Assembly: GCA_012514615.1 (NCBI GenBank)
Contig: JAAYZY010000208.1
Coordinates: 1 to 7,663 of the forward strand
Direction: 5' to 3'
Length of the DNA: 7,663 nt
Source of the DNA: Chloroflexota bacterium
GTDB lineage: Bacteria; Chloroflexota; Anaerolineae; DTPP01
Positions 1 to 6,668 of the stretch are shown piece after piece; position 1 is the stretch's first letter; the number at the start of each line of letters is the position of its first letter. A program made the translations under genes and the position numbers. The notes under the pieces were generated by a model that was not told the origin of the DNA, made no database searches, and was given only the letters and a program-made list of their open reading frames with translations.

Positions 1-98
1 CCCTGCAAGTAGCGGGGGTCACTCTGGTAGGCCAATACGGCCGGCCAGTCCTCCGCCACGAACTCCCGCAGCCGCAAGCGATGGGTGGTCAGGATCAT
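1..98 (-). CDS. GNAT-family N-acetyltransferase, N-terminal fragment (cut by window edge)
   Basis: Only the first 32 codons are present; the gene runs out of the window at its 3' side. The peptide begins MILTTHRLRLREFVAEDW and continues with AYQSDPRYL. The pattern 'TxRLxLRxFxxEDW' followed by a Y-x-SDPxx segment is typical of the beta1-alpha1 region of RimJ/RimL-like acetyltransferases, which move an acetyl group from acetyl-CoA to an amine on a protein or small molecule. The acetyl-CoA-binding motif would lie beyond the edge and cannot be checked. The ATG has a GGAGG box four bases upstream (plus-strand 103-107). It starts 29 bases after the stop of the large kinase on the same strand, with no terminator between, so the two are probably cotranscribed. 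The substrate cannot be inferred. Confidence 0.8.
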   Translation of the reverse strand, partial: MILTTHRLRLREFVAEDWPAVLAYQSDPRYLQ

Positions 99-127
99 CT
101 CGCCTCCGCCGCTGCCTTGAGGTATGG

Positions 128-3100
128 CTAGGCGGGGCGGCCGTCCAGGACGGCCCGCACCGACTGAAGCGCATAATCGAGGTCGAAGGGTTTCGGCAGG
201 AAGCCTTGCACCTGTGGGCGCAGCGCCTGCAGCTCCTGGGTCTCCGAGTCCTCGCTGGAGATCAGGATCCTCAGGCTGTGGTCGGCGGCCCGCAGCCGCT
301 GCAGCGCTTCGGCTCCCCCCATGCGGGGCCTCATCACATCCAAGATCACCAGGTCGATTTCGCCGGGGTGTCGGGCAACCACCGTCAGCGCCTCGGCGCC
401 ATCGCCGGCAGTGAGGACGCGGTATCCGGCGCGGCCCAGCACCCGGGCCATCATCTCTTGCACCGCCTCCTCGCCATCCACCACCAGGATCGTCTCAGGG
501 CCGCCGGCGTGCGGCGCGCCGAGGCTCGGCGGCGTTGGCCCTGCAGCGCTATCGGAAGCCGGCAGGGCCACGCGGAAGGTAGCCCCCTGCCCCCGAGCGC
601 TCCGCACCGACAGGAGCCCTCCGTGCGAGCCCACGATGCCGTAGCTGGTGGCCAAGCCCAGGCCTTTGCCGTGTTCTTTGGTGGTGAAGAAGGGATCGAA
701 GATGCGCCGCTGCGTCGCTTCGTCCATGCCCTGGCCAGTGTCTTCCACTTCGAGAACCACGTAGGCGCCTGGCTGCAGGGGGTGGGCCTCGGCGGCGTCC
801 AACCTCTGTACGCTGGTACGGAAGGTCAGCCGGCCGCCGTCGGGCATCGCCTCGGCCCCGTTGATGCACAGGTTGAGCACCACCTGCTGCAGTTGGCTGG
901 GGTCGCCGCGCACGGTCGGCAGGTCCGGCTGCAGGCCGTTCATGATCTCGATGCGGCGGTCCAGCGTGTGCAGCAACAGCGACTGCACCTCGGCCACCAA
1001 GGCGTTGAGGTCCACCGGCTCGGTGCTCGGCTCGGTGACGCGGGCGAACGTCAGGAGGTTCTGGGTCAAGTCGGCAGCGCGTCGGGAAGAGCGGATGATG
1101 GTGGCCACGTCGCTCTGCAGAGGGGAGTCGGCGGGCAGCGCCACCTGCAGCAACGAAGCATAGCCCATGATGCCCATGAGGATGTTGTTGAAGTCGTGGG
1201 CCACGCCGCCCGCCAGGGTGCCGATGGACTCCAACTTCTGGGCCTGCCGCAGGCGCGCTTCCAGCTTCTCCCACTCGGTGCGGTCTTGGTAGACGCTGAT
1301 GAAGCTGGTCACCGTCCCCGAAGCGTCTCGCACCGGCGCCAGCGAGATACTCACCGGAAAGCGACTGCCGTCTTTGCGCTGGTACTCTCGCTGCACCGGG
1401 CCGATCGGCTTGCCCCGGCGCAGGATCTCCCGATGATCCCGGGTCAAGGACTCCCGTTCTTCGGTCGGCCAATGCGGGAAGGGGTAACACAGCCCCAGCA
1501 GCTCCTCCCGACGGAAGCCGGTCATCTCGCAGAACGCGCTGTTCACCTGTTGGATGCAGCCATCCGGGCCCTGCACCAACAACCCCTCGCCCATCGATTC
1601 CATCATGTCGGCGCGCCGATCGGCTTCTCGGCTCACCTGCTCGTAGAGATGGGCGTTGCGAATGGCCCCTGCGGCTAGGGTGGCCAGACCAGTGACCAGG
1701 CGCAGGTCCTCACGGACGAACTCCCGCCGGCCCAGGCGGCTGGCCACCAACACCCCCATGGTCTCCCCGTGCGCCGCCAGAGGCGCCAGCAGCAGCGACT
1801 CAGGCTCGGGCAGGGTACCGGGCACCAGCAGGGCGCGGGGATCCCGGTGGGCGCGGTTCACCATCTCCGGCTCGCCGCTGTGGGCCACGTGGCCGGTGAT
1901 CCCCTCGCCTGGTCGCACAGTCACCTGCATCACCGCTTCGCTGTCCGGGCCCAGAGCCGCCACCGGGCGGAGCACCTCACCCCCTGGCTCCCGCAAGAAT
2001 AGGATGCAGGAATCGGCCTTCAGGAACTCCTGCGCCCGCCTGGCCACCTGCCACAGCGTCGGCTCCCAGTCCATCCCGCTGAAGAACTCCTGGCCGGCCT
2101 GCACCAGCATCTCCAGCTCGATGTTGCGCCGCAGGAGCTCGGCTTCCGCCTTCCGCTGCAGAGTGAGGTCTTGGCCCAACGCCAGGATGTGGGAGACCCG
2201 GCCATCTTGGTCTTCGATCCCGGCCGAACTCCAGAGGATGTGCCGCACCTCGCCATCGCGGGTACGGATGGCATTCTCGTATTGCGCCGGGATGTCCCCC
2301 CGGCGCAGGCGGGCCATCAGCGCCTCTTGCGCCGGGTAGACTTCTGGAGGCACCACCAAGTCGAACCAGTTCTGGCCCAACGCCTCTTCTTTGCCGTAGC
2401 CCGTGAGGCCCTCGCAGGCTTCGTTGAACCACTCGATGCGCCCGTCCAGGGTGAGGATGAGCACCAGAGCCGGCGCCGTCTCGATGAGACGCTCGCTGAA
2501 GCGCTTCTCCTGCCGCAGCGATTCCATGAGCCGTGCGTTTTCCACCGCCACAGAGGCTTGCTGAGCGAAGAGGCTGAGTGACCACACGTCGCTCTCGCTG
2601 AAAGGGCGATGGGGCTCCAGGTGACCGGCCGCGATGACGCCCAAGATGCGGCCCGCCCACTGGAGCGGCACCCCCAAGGCCACCGTGACCCCCAGTGACT
2701 GCCATGGCGGCCAGCGGCGTGACCATTCGGCGTAGTCGTCAATGGCGAGCGGCTGCCCGGTCTGGGCCACTTGCCCGGCCATGCCCTCGCCCAAGCGCTG
2801 GCGCATCCCCACGATGTCGGGAGAGAGGTTGTGGCCCACCACCAGCTCCAGGTCGCCTCGCTCCTCATCCAGCAGATACAGCGTGCCCGCCATGGCCCCC
2901 AGGATGTGCGTCGCTTCCCGCACGATGCGCTCCAGCAGGCAGGCCAGCGGTTGGGGCTCGCTCAGCTTCACCGCCAGGCGCCGCAGGGCGGTCATCTCCG
3001 CCAGGCGCCGCTGCGTGGCTTGGTGCAGGTAGGCGCTCTCCAGGCTCACCGCCAACTGGCGGCCCACCGTCTGTAGGATCTCCCACTGAGTCGGGTCGAC

Positions 3101-3622
3101 CGCCACGGCCGGGGTCGCCACCAACAGCACAGCGACCAGCTCACCGTAACTCAGCGCCGGGAACGCCATGTACGTGGGCGGGGCTCCCACGTGCGGGGCG
3201 ATCGCTGCCTCGAACTGTTCGGCCTGGGCCGACGGGAGCCAGGCGCTCAGGCGGCGGCTCACCCAAGGGTACCCCTCCTGCAGCGCCCGATGCGCCGGGG
3301 GCAGGACGTCGCCTTGGCGCAGATAGATACCGGAGAGGGACGCGGGAGAGAGGTCCAGGCCCTGCTCCAACAACGCTTTTGGGTAGCAGGCCCCCACGGA
3401 GAAGTCGGTCTCCGACGGCTGCCGCGCCAGCACCGCCACCGCCGGGTACCCCAGGCGCACGGACACCTGTTGCGCCACGACCTGGACCAGGGTCTCGGGG
3501 TCGTACAGCATGGCCATGGTCTCCAGAACGTGCTGCGGGGCGCGCAGGCTCTCGAGACACGAAACGTTCTCATATGACAAGCCATCATCGGTCTGGTGGA
3601 AGAGGTCGCGCCTCTCCGCCAT
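128..3622 (-). CDS. Soluble hybrid sensor histidine kinase (GAF-GAF-PAS-GAF-PAS-HisKA-HATPase-REC)
   Basis: A 1164-residue cytoplasmic sensor kinase (numbering from the ATG at 3622). Domains in order: divergent GAF about 25-195; GAF about 205-365; PAS about 375-490; GAF about 500-660; PAS about 670-785, ending in a PAC-like segment (EYQRKDGSRFPVSISLAPV); dimerisation/phosphoacceptor domain about 788-865 with the H-box GGVAHDFNN (His809); ATPase domain about 905-1025 with N-box NLCINGAEAM (Asn921), G1 box DTGQGMD (from Asp961), F-box FDPFF and G2 box GKGLGL; receiver about 1043-1160 with phosphoacceptor Asp1095, Ser1122 and Lys1144. I see no membrane segment or signal peptide, so ligands must be intracellular. 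ATP-dependent autophosphorylation at His809 and transfer to Asp1095 are expected from the family. The receiver is unusual: the normal acidic pair reads Asp1049-Gly1050, and the usual Met after DVM is Arg1098. An ATG six codons upstream (3640) has no ribosome site, whereas 3622 is preceded by GGAGAGGG. It has its own consensus promoter; no partner regulator is visible. Confidence 0.95.
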   Translation of the reverse strand: MAERRDLFHQTDDGLSYENVSCLESLRAPQHVLETMAMLYDPETLVQVVAQQVSVRLGYPAVAVLARQPSETDFSVGACYPKALLEQGLDLSPASLSGIYLRQGDVLPPAHRALQEGYPWVSRRLSAWLPSAQAEQFEAAIAPHVGAPPTYMAFPALSYGELVAVLLVATPAVAVDPTQWEILQTVGRQLAVSLESAYLHQATQRRLAEMTALRRLAVKLSEPQPLACLLERIVREATHILGAMAGTLYLLDEERGDLELVVGHNLSPDIVGMRQRLGEGMAGQVAQTGQPLAIDDYAEWSRRWPPWQSLGVTVALGVPLQWAGRILGVIAAGHLEPHRPFSESDVWSLSLFAQQASVAVENARLMESLRQEKRFSERLIETAPALVLILTLDGRIEWFNEACEGLTGYGKEEALGQNWFDLVVPPEVYPAQEALMARLRRGDIPAQYENAIRTRDGEVRHILWSSAGIEDQDGRVSHILALGQDLTLQRKAEAELLRRNIELEMLVQAGQEFFSGMDWEPTLWQVARRAQEFLKADSCILFLREPGGEVLRPVAALGPDSEAVMQVTVRPGEGITGHVAHSGEPEMVNRAHRDPRALLVPGTLPEPESLLLAPLAAHGETMGVLVASRLGRREFVREDLRLVTGLATLAAGAIRNAHLYEQVSREADRRADMMESMGEGLLVQGPDGCIQQVNSAFCEMTGFRREELLGLCYPFPHWPTEERESLTRDHREILRRGKPIGPVQREYQRKDGSRFPVSISLAPVRDASGTVTSFISVYQDRTEWEKLEARLRQAQKLESIGTLAGGVAHDFNNILMGIMGYASLLQVALPADSPLQSDVATIIRSSRRAADLTQNLLTFARVTEPSTEPVDLNALVAEVQSLLLHTLDRRIEIMNGLQPDLPTVRGDPSQLQQVVLNLCINGAEAMPDGGRLTFRTSVQRLDAAEAHPLQPGAYVVLEVEDTGQGMDEATQRRIFDPFFTTKEHGKGLGLATSYGIVGSHGGLLSVRSARGQGATFRVALPASDSAAGPTPPSLGAPHAGGPETILVVDGEEAVQEMMARVLGRAGYRVLTAGDGAEALTVVARHPGEIDLVILDVMRPRMGGAEALQRLRAADHSLRILISSEDSETQELQALRPQVQGFLPKPFDLDYALQSVRAVLDGRPA

Positions 3623-3630
3623 GGCTACAT

Positions 3631-3638
3631 CCCTCTCC
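3631..3638 (-). promoter_or_regulatory. Ribosome binding site deciding the start of the histidine kinase
   Basis: On the minus strand GGAGAGGG lies eight bases before the ATG at 3622 and overlaps the alternative ATG at 3640. The upstream ATG is preceded by CACCTCAG, which does not resemble a Shine-Dalgarno site. This favours the shorter protein. Confidence 0.6.
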
Positions 3639-3709
3639 ATCTGAGGTGGTTGGGGGGCACACAGCTACTTCGGCCCCTGAGACGCCTACACTGATCCCGC
3701 CTTACGTAC

Positions 3710-3738
3710 ATTATAGGAGCGCATCGCTAAGTTGTCAA
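3710..3738 (-). promoter_or_regulatory. Perfect consensus sigma-70-type promoter of the histidine kinase
   Basis: Minus strand: TTGACA at 3738-3733, a 17-base spacer, and TATAAT at 3715-3710. Both boxes match the housekeeping consensus at all six positions with the ideal spacing. A start of transcription near 3703 would give a leader of about 80 bases to the ATG at 3622. The promoter lies entirely between the stop of the ParB-fold gene (3757) and the kinase. The leader contains only a weak GGGGC/GCCCC pairing with a long loop; I see no convincing operator or riboswitch. Confidence 0.85.
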
Positions 3739-3756
3739 CTGCTTCGCCGCAGCCCC

Positions 3757-4701
3757 TCAGTCCTCCGTCTTTCGGGGCGGTCGCCTCACACCGCCGCGCC
3801 AGAGGAACCAGGGATAGCGCAGCCACCGTTTGAGACGAGTGCCAGGGCTGCGTCCGTAGTGGCGCACATAGTCTTGGATGGCTTCGGTCAGGGAGACAGG
3901 CCGATCCCAGATCAGCGCCAGGTCCTTGCGGTGCTCCAGCAGCAGAGCGTACAGATCAGCCCCGGTCAAGTGGGGGAACTCGCTTTCCAGGCGCTGGGCG
4001 CGGATGATCTCCAACATCGGCTGGAAGACGCGATCGTACCAACTGGCCACCGCCTCCCCCAGGGGCACCGGTCGCCCCGGCGAGCGGCTTTCCAGCCACT
4101 GGGCATGGCCGGCGATGTGAGCCGCCAAGAGAGAGTAGCGGTCACAGGCGGTCATCCGCACCTCTTGGTGAGGGCGGACGGCGTCCAGGTTGGTCTCCCG
4201 CAGGAACTGCACATGGGCCGCCAGGCAAGGGAGCTCCTCCATGCGCAGCGTGGCCGGCGGGCTCACCCGGCAGGGGAACCGCCACACCTCTGCTTCGATG
4301 GTCGGCGTGCCCATGGCCCGCGCCACCGACACCCGGTGGTTTCCGTCGTCCACGAAGTAGGCCTCGCCGATGCGGTAGAGCGAAACCGGGCCCAGCCCGG
4401 TGGTCTGCATGGCGATGGCCACGCGCATCCAACGGCTATGCAGGTCGTCGCGGGCCGGGTAGAAGTGGCGGGTGAAGTCGCGGTGGCGGCTGACGCTGCC
4501 GATGATCAGATCCAGGGGAACGTTCTGAAGCCCCTCGGCCATACGGAAGGTAAGGCCCAGGGCTACCCGCACTGTCTCGAAGGAGAGGCAATCGGCCGGG
4601 GCGCGCCGCAGCTTGCCCCAGAGGATCTCACGCGTGGCCTTGCGCCGAACTGCCCAGAAGAGCTGGTCCGACACTCCGCGCTCAAAGTGCAACTCAACCA
4701 C
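3757..4701 (-). CDS. ParB/sulfiredoxin-fold domain protein of unknown function
   Basis: A 314-residue soluble protein. Residues about 58-140 look like the ParB N-terminal (ParB/Srx) fold: LQNVPLDLIIGSV, then R90-W-x-R-V, then YFVDDGNHRVSVARAMG (DGNHR at 119-123) and IEAEVW. The DGNHR-x-SVAR motif corresponds to the nucleotide-binding box of ParB-like proteins. The rest (about 175-285) is an uncharacterised, probably helical region containing WYDRVFQPMLEIIR and LTGADLYALLLEHRKDL. The C-terminus is very basic (RWLRYPWFLWRGGVRRPPRK). There is no helix-turn-helix that I recognise and no parS context, so it is unlikely to be the chromosome-partitioning ParB itself. I recall similar proteins in Chloroflexota genomes annotated only as hypothetical or ParB-like. 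Translation starts at GTG, with GGAGG five bases upstream, and overlaps the end of the phosphoesterase gene by eight bases, implying translational coupling. Its reaction, if any, is unknown. Confidence 0.85.
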   Translation of the reverse strand: MVELHFERGVSDQLFWAVRRKATREILWGKLRRAPADCLSFETVRVALGLTFRMAEGLQNVPLDLIIGSVSRHRDFTRHFYPARDDLHSRWMRVAIAMQTTGLGPVSLYRIGEAYFVDDGNHRVSVARAMGTPTIEAEVWRFPCRVSPPATLRMEELPCLAAHVQFLRETNLDAVRPHQEVRMTACDRYSLLAAHIAGHAQWLESRSPGRPVPLGEAVASWYDRVFQPMLEIIRAQRLESEFPHLTGADLYALLLEHRKDLALIWDRPVSLTEAIQDYVRHYGRSPGTRLKRWLRYPWFLWRGGVRRPPRKTED

Positions 4702-5425
4702 GCGTCCCTCCGGCCGACGGGAGATCGATCGTCAGCACCTGAAAGCCATGGGCATTGACCACGGTGGTGGGGCCCACCTGAGTCTCGATGGGATCCAGAC
4801 CGCCGGGACGCACGTGCCCGTGGATGTGGTAGCGAGGCTGATAGCGAGCCAGGAACCGCCCGAACGATTCGAAGCCGGTGTGGCAGAGGTCCTGCCCATC
4901 GTGGATGCCGCAGGGCGGCGCGTGGGTCACCAGAATATCCACAGCGCGGCCGTGGCGCCAGCGATTCCACCACAGGCGGGGGGCCAAACGCCGCACCCGG
5001 GCCGTCATCTCGCGGTCACAGTATTGGAAAGCGCCGTCGGCGCGGTAGCGCATGCTTCCGCCCAACCCCGCCATGAGCAGACCGCGGCAGTGCACCACCC
5101 GTCCCTCCAAGCTGATGCAGCCGCCCGGACCGCTGCGCTCGTCCCAACCACCCTCCCGCAGCACCCGCGTGTGATCGTGGTTGCCGTGGACGTAGAACAC
5201 CGGCACGTCCAGCATGGTGACGATGAACTCCAGGTAGTCAAACGGCAGGTCGCCGCAGCCCACCACCAAGTCCACATCCCCAAAGCGCTCGCGGATCGTG
5301 GCGCTGTAGATGCGCTCGTCTACCTCGTCGCTGACGGCCAGCAGCCGTACTGGCCCGGATGGGCGCTGCCCGCAACTCTTGCTCATGGGTTGGGGTGTCT
5401 CTCCCTCATGGAGGCTGGGCCCCAT
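4694..5425 (-). CDS. Calcineurin-like metallophosphoesterase
   Basis: A 243-residue cytoplasmic protein with most metal-binding motifs of the calcineurin-like phosphoesterase superfamily, which hydrolyses phosphomono- or phosphodiesters at a two-metal centre. Visible motifs: VSDEVDERIY (Asp33), GCGDL (Asp59), the signature GNHDH (Asn82, His83, Asp84), VTHAPP (His168) and HIHGH (His202, His204). The first motif is normally D-x-H, but here it reads D33-E-V35, so one usual metal ligand is missing; Asp36 follows directly. The substrate cannot be told from sequence. The family core begins about residue 26. A second ATG at 5386 (residue 14) is an equally possible start, since neither has a well-spaced Shine-Dalgarno site; the first lies only about 14 bases after the predicted transcription start. 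Its TGA overlaps the GTG of the next gene, so the two products probably act together or are made in fixed ratio. Confidence 0.92.
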   Translation of the reverse strand: MGPSLHEGETPQPMSKSCGQRPSGPVRLLAVSDEVDERIYSATIRERFGDVDLVVGCGDLPFDYLEFIVTMLDVPVFYVHGNHDHTRVLREGGWDERSGPGGCISLEGRVVHCRGLLMAGLGGSMRYRADGAFQYCDREMTARVRRLAPRLWWNRWRHGRAVDILVTHAPPCGIHDGQDLCHTGFESFGRFLARYQPRYHIHGHVRPGGLDPIETQVGPTTVVNAHGFQVLTIDLPSAGGTRG

Positions 5426-5445
5426 CGCGTTGGGGGCCTGGACGC

Positions 5446-5474
5446 ATTATACCACGGCCCCGGGCGGGCCACAA
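5446..5474 (-). promoter_or_regulatory. Promoter of the phosphoesterase/ParB-fold operon
   Basis: Minus strand: TTGTGG at 5474-5469, 17-base spacer, and a perfect TATAAT at 5451-5446. The -35 box matches only its TTG half well. It sits directly after the aldo/keto reductase terminator, so this unit is expected to be transcribed separately from its upstream neighbour. Confidence 0.65.
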
Positions 5475-5481
5475 GGCCCCT

Positions 5482-5518
5482 AAAAAAGCCAAGGCCCTCA
5501 GCAAGTGAGGGCCTTGGC
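5482..5518 (-). terminator. Intrinsic terminator of the aldo/keto reductase gene
   Basis: A perfect 13-base inverted repeat (5488-5500 and 5506-5518; GCCAAGGCCCTCA on the plus strand) with a five-base loop. Read on the minus strand it is followed directly by six T residues (5487-5482). The GC-rich stem plus U tract fits a Rho-independent terminator for minus-strand transcription. It lies 25 bases after the stop codon of the reductase. On the plus strand the hairpin has no T run after it, so it is one-directional. Confidence 0.93.
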
Positions 5519-5543
5519 GGCTTGTCTCGTGGGATGGAGGCGC

Positions 5544-6431
5544 TCATTCGATGAGGCCGTGGGGTTCCCGCCGTGGTTTCCACCCGTTGGGGTGGGCCCA
5601 CTCATCGGCCTTCCAGGGCAGGTGGTCTGGGGCAACCAGCGGCAGCATCTCCCGGAAGAACTCCAAGCGCTCCGGACCGCTCATAGGTACGAAGCCCTCG
5701 GCCACGGCCAGGTCCGCCTCCAGCTGCGCCATGGTAGAGCAACCGGCGATGACCGTGGTGAGGGGCAAGGCCAAGGCGTAGCGCAAGGCCCGCTCAGCCA
5801 CGTGAGCCAGGCCCTTGTAGCCAAAGACCTTCATGCCCACCGCGCCCACCCCGTGGCGTTGGGCGTAGGGCAGGAACTCCTCGGCGAAGCTGTAGATGAA
5901 GTGGTCCAGCACCGACACAGCCACCAACGCCGTGTCAAAGGGGAAGCGGCGCAGCGCCTCGATGAGCACCTGGGGGTCGGTGTGCCCCGAGATGCTGATG
6001 AACTGCACGAGCCCCTCGTCTTGGGCTTCCACGGCCGCCTCCAGCGCCCCGCCACGGGCCGTCATGGCGTCCAAACGTTCCATACCCCAGACGTTGTGGA
6101 GGCGCCACTCGTTCACGTAGTCGGTCTGCAGGCGGCGCAGGCTTTCCTCCAGCTGCCGCCGCGCTCCGTCTTTCGTGGTCTCCACCGTCTTGGTGGCGAT
6201 CCACATCTCTTCCCGCCGCTCCCTGGCCACCAACCCCACCCGCTGCTCGCTGAGCCCCTTGGAGTAGACCCAAGCGGTATCGAAGTAGCGGATGCCGCGA
6301 TCCAGAGCCGTGTTCAGGATGGCCACGGCCTCGTCTTCGGTGCAACCTTCTTCGTCCACCAGGCGTTGGCAACCCAAGCTGAGAATGGGCAAGCGGACTC
6401 CGGTTCTGCCGAACGGTCGGGTTTCCATCAT
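5544..6431 (-). CDS. Aldo/keto reductase family oxidoreductase
   Basis: A 295-residue cytoplasmic NAD(P)H-dependent oxidoreductase with the (beta/alpha)8 fold of the aldo/keto reductase family. The four catalytic residues are visible: Asp51 and Tyr57 in RYFDTAWVYSKG, Lys81 in WIATKT, and His112 in EWRLHNV. The N-terminus ETRPFGRTGVRLPILSLG is the usual first strand pair, and the segment LTTVIAGCSTMAQLEADL (about 224-241) is the usual cofactor-binding end of the barrel. There is no C-terminal CxxCxxC cluster, so this is not an iron-sulphur-fused member. The substrate is unknown; family members reduce aldehydes or ketones. The start is the first of two adjacent ATG codons, seven bases after GAGGAG. 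The reading frame stays open upstream to 6818, but that extension crosses the promoter at 6472-6500 and has no family resemblance. It is a single-gene transcript bounded by its own promoter and terminator. Confidence 0.93.
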   Translation of the reverse strand: MMETRPFGRTGVRLPILSLGCQRLVDEEGCTEDEAVAILNTALDRGIRYFDTAWVYSKGLSEQRVGLVARERREEMWIATKTVETTKDGARRQLEESLRRLQTDYVNEWRLHNVWGMERLDAMTARGGALEAAVEAQDEGLVQFISISGHTDPQVLIEALRRFPFDTALVAVSVLDHFIYSFAEEFLPYAQRHGVGAVGMKVFGYKGLAHVAERALRYALALPLTTVIAGCSTMAQLEADLAVAEGFVPMSGPERLEFFREMLPLVAPDHLPWKADEWAHPNGWKPRREPHGLIE

Positions 6432-6471
6432 GGCTTGGCTCCTCTCGTGTGAAACTGAACAAGCACCTCCC

Positions 6472-6500
6472 ATTTTAGCACCGAGCGCCGGTTTTGTCCA
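6472..6500 (-). promoter_or_regulatory. Promoter of the aldo/keto reductase gene
   Basis: Minus strand: TGGACA at 6500-6495 (five of six consensus), 17-base spacer, TAAAAT at 6477-6472 (five of six), preceded by TGC, which makes an extended -10 element. Transcription would begin near 6465, giving a leader of about 34 bases that contains the Shine-Dalgarno site. This supports the start at 6431. Confidence 0.75.
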
Positions 6501-6545
6501 CATTTCGTCGGCCGTGCCCCAGGCGGCGCTGCACTGGTCAACCCA

Positions 6546-6561
6546 CCCCGCCAGAGCGGGG
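6546..6561. other. Short inverted repeat between the divergent promoters
   Basis: CCCCGC, a four-base loop CAGA, then GCGGGG: a perfect six-base stem between the two divergent -35 boxes (6500 and 6573). It could be a small operator, but six GC-only pairs are expected fairly often in DNA this rich in GC. The rest of the 237-base gap (6432-6668) holds only the two promoters and leaders. Confidence 0.25.
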
Positions 6562-6572
6562 CCGCCGGCGAT

Positions 6573-6601
6573 TTGCCTTCGCCCTGACGATGCGGTAGAA
6601 T
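6573..6601 (+). promoter_or_regulatory. Promoter of the DksA-like/lspA operon
   Basis: TTGCCT at 6573-6578 (four of six), 17-base spacer, TAGAAT at 6596-6601 (five of six). Transcription would begin near 6608, leaving about 60 bases of leader before the ATG at 6669. It diverges from the aldo/keto reductase promoter, with 72 bases between the two -35 boxes. Confidence 0.65.
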
Positions 6602-6668
6602 GTGGCATCTGCCGAGGGCGGCAGAGAGACGCGAGCGGGCCCGCGCAGACGCGGAGGAGGCAGGCGAG

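Noticed and set aside
206..1678. 490-codon open frame on the plus strand opposite the kinase
   Set aside because: It is antisense to clear HisKA/ATPase/receiver sequence, is rich in R, G, A, H and Q without domain logic, and is the usual GC-driven shadow of a real gene.
3641..3709. Possible attenuator or riboswitch in the kinase leader
   Set aside because: Only a five-base GGGGC/GCCCC pairing with a 14-base loop is seen and there is no T run; this is too weak to support a structured element.
2695..4758. 687-codon open frame on the plus strand
   Set aside because: It crosses the kinase, its promoter and most of the ParB-fold gene in antisense, has low-complexity P/G/R/S composition in its first half and shows no family motif.
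6600..6668. Longer DksA-like protein starting at 6600
   Set aside because: That ATG overlaps the TAGAAT box and would lie upstream of the predicted transcript start. GGAGGAGG supports 6669.
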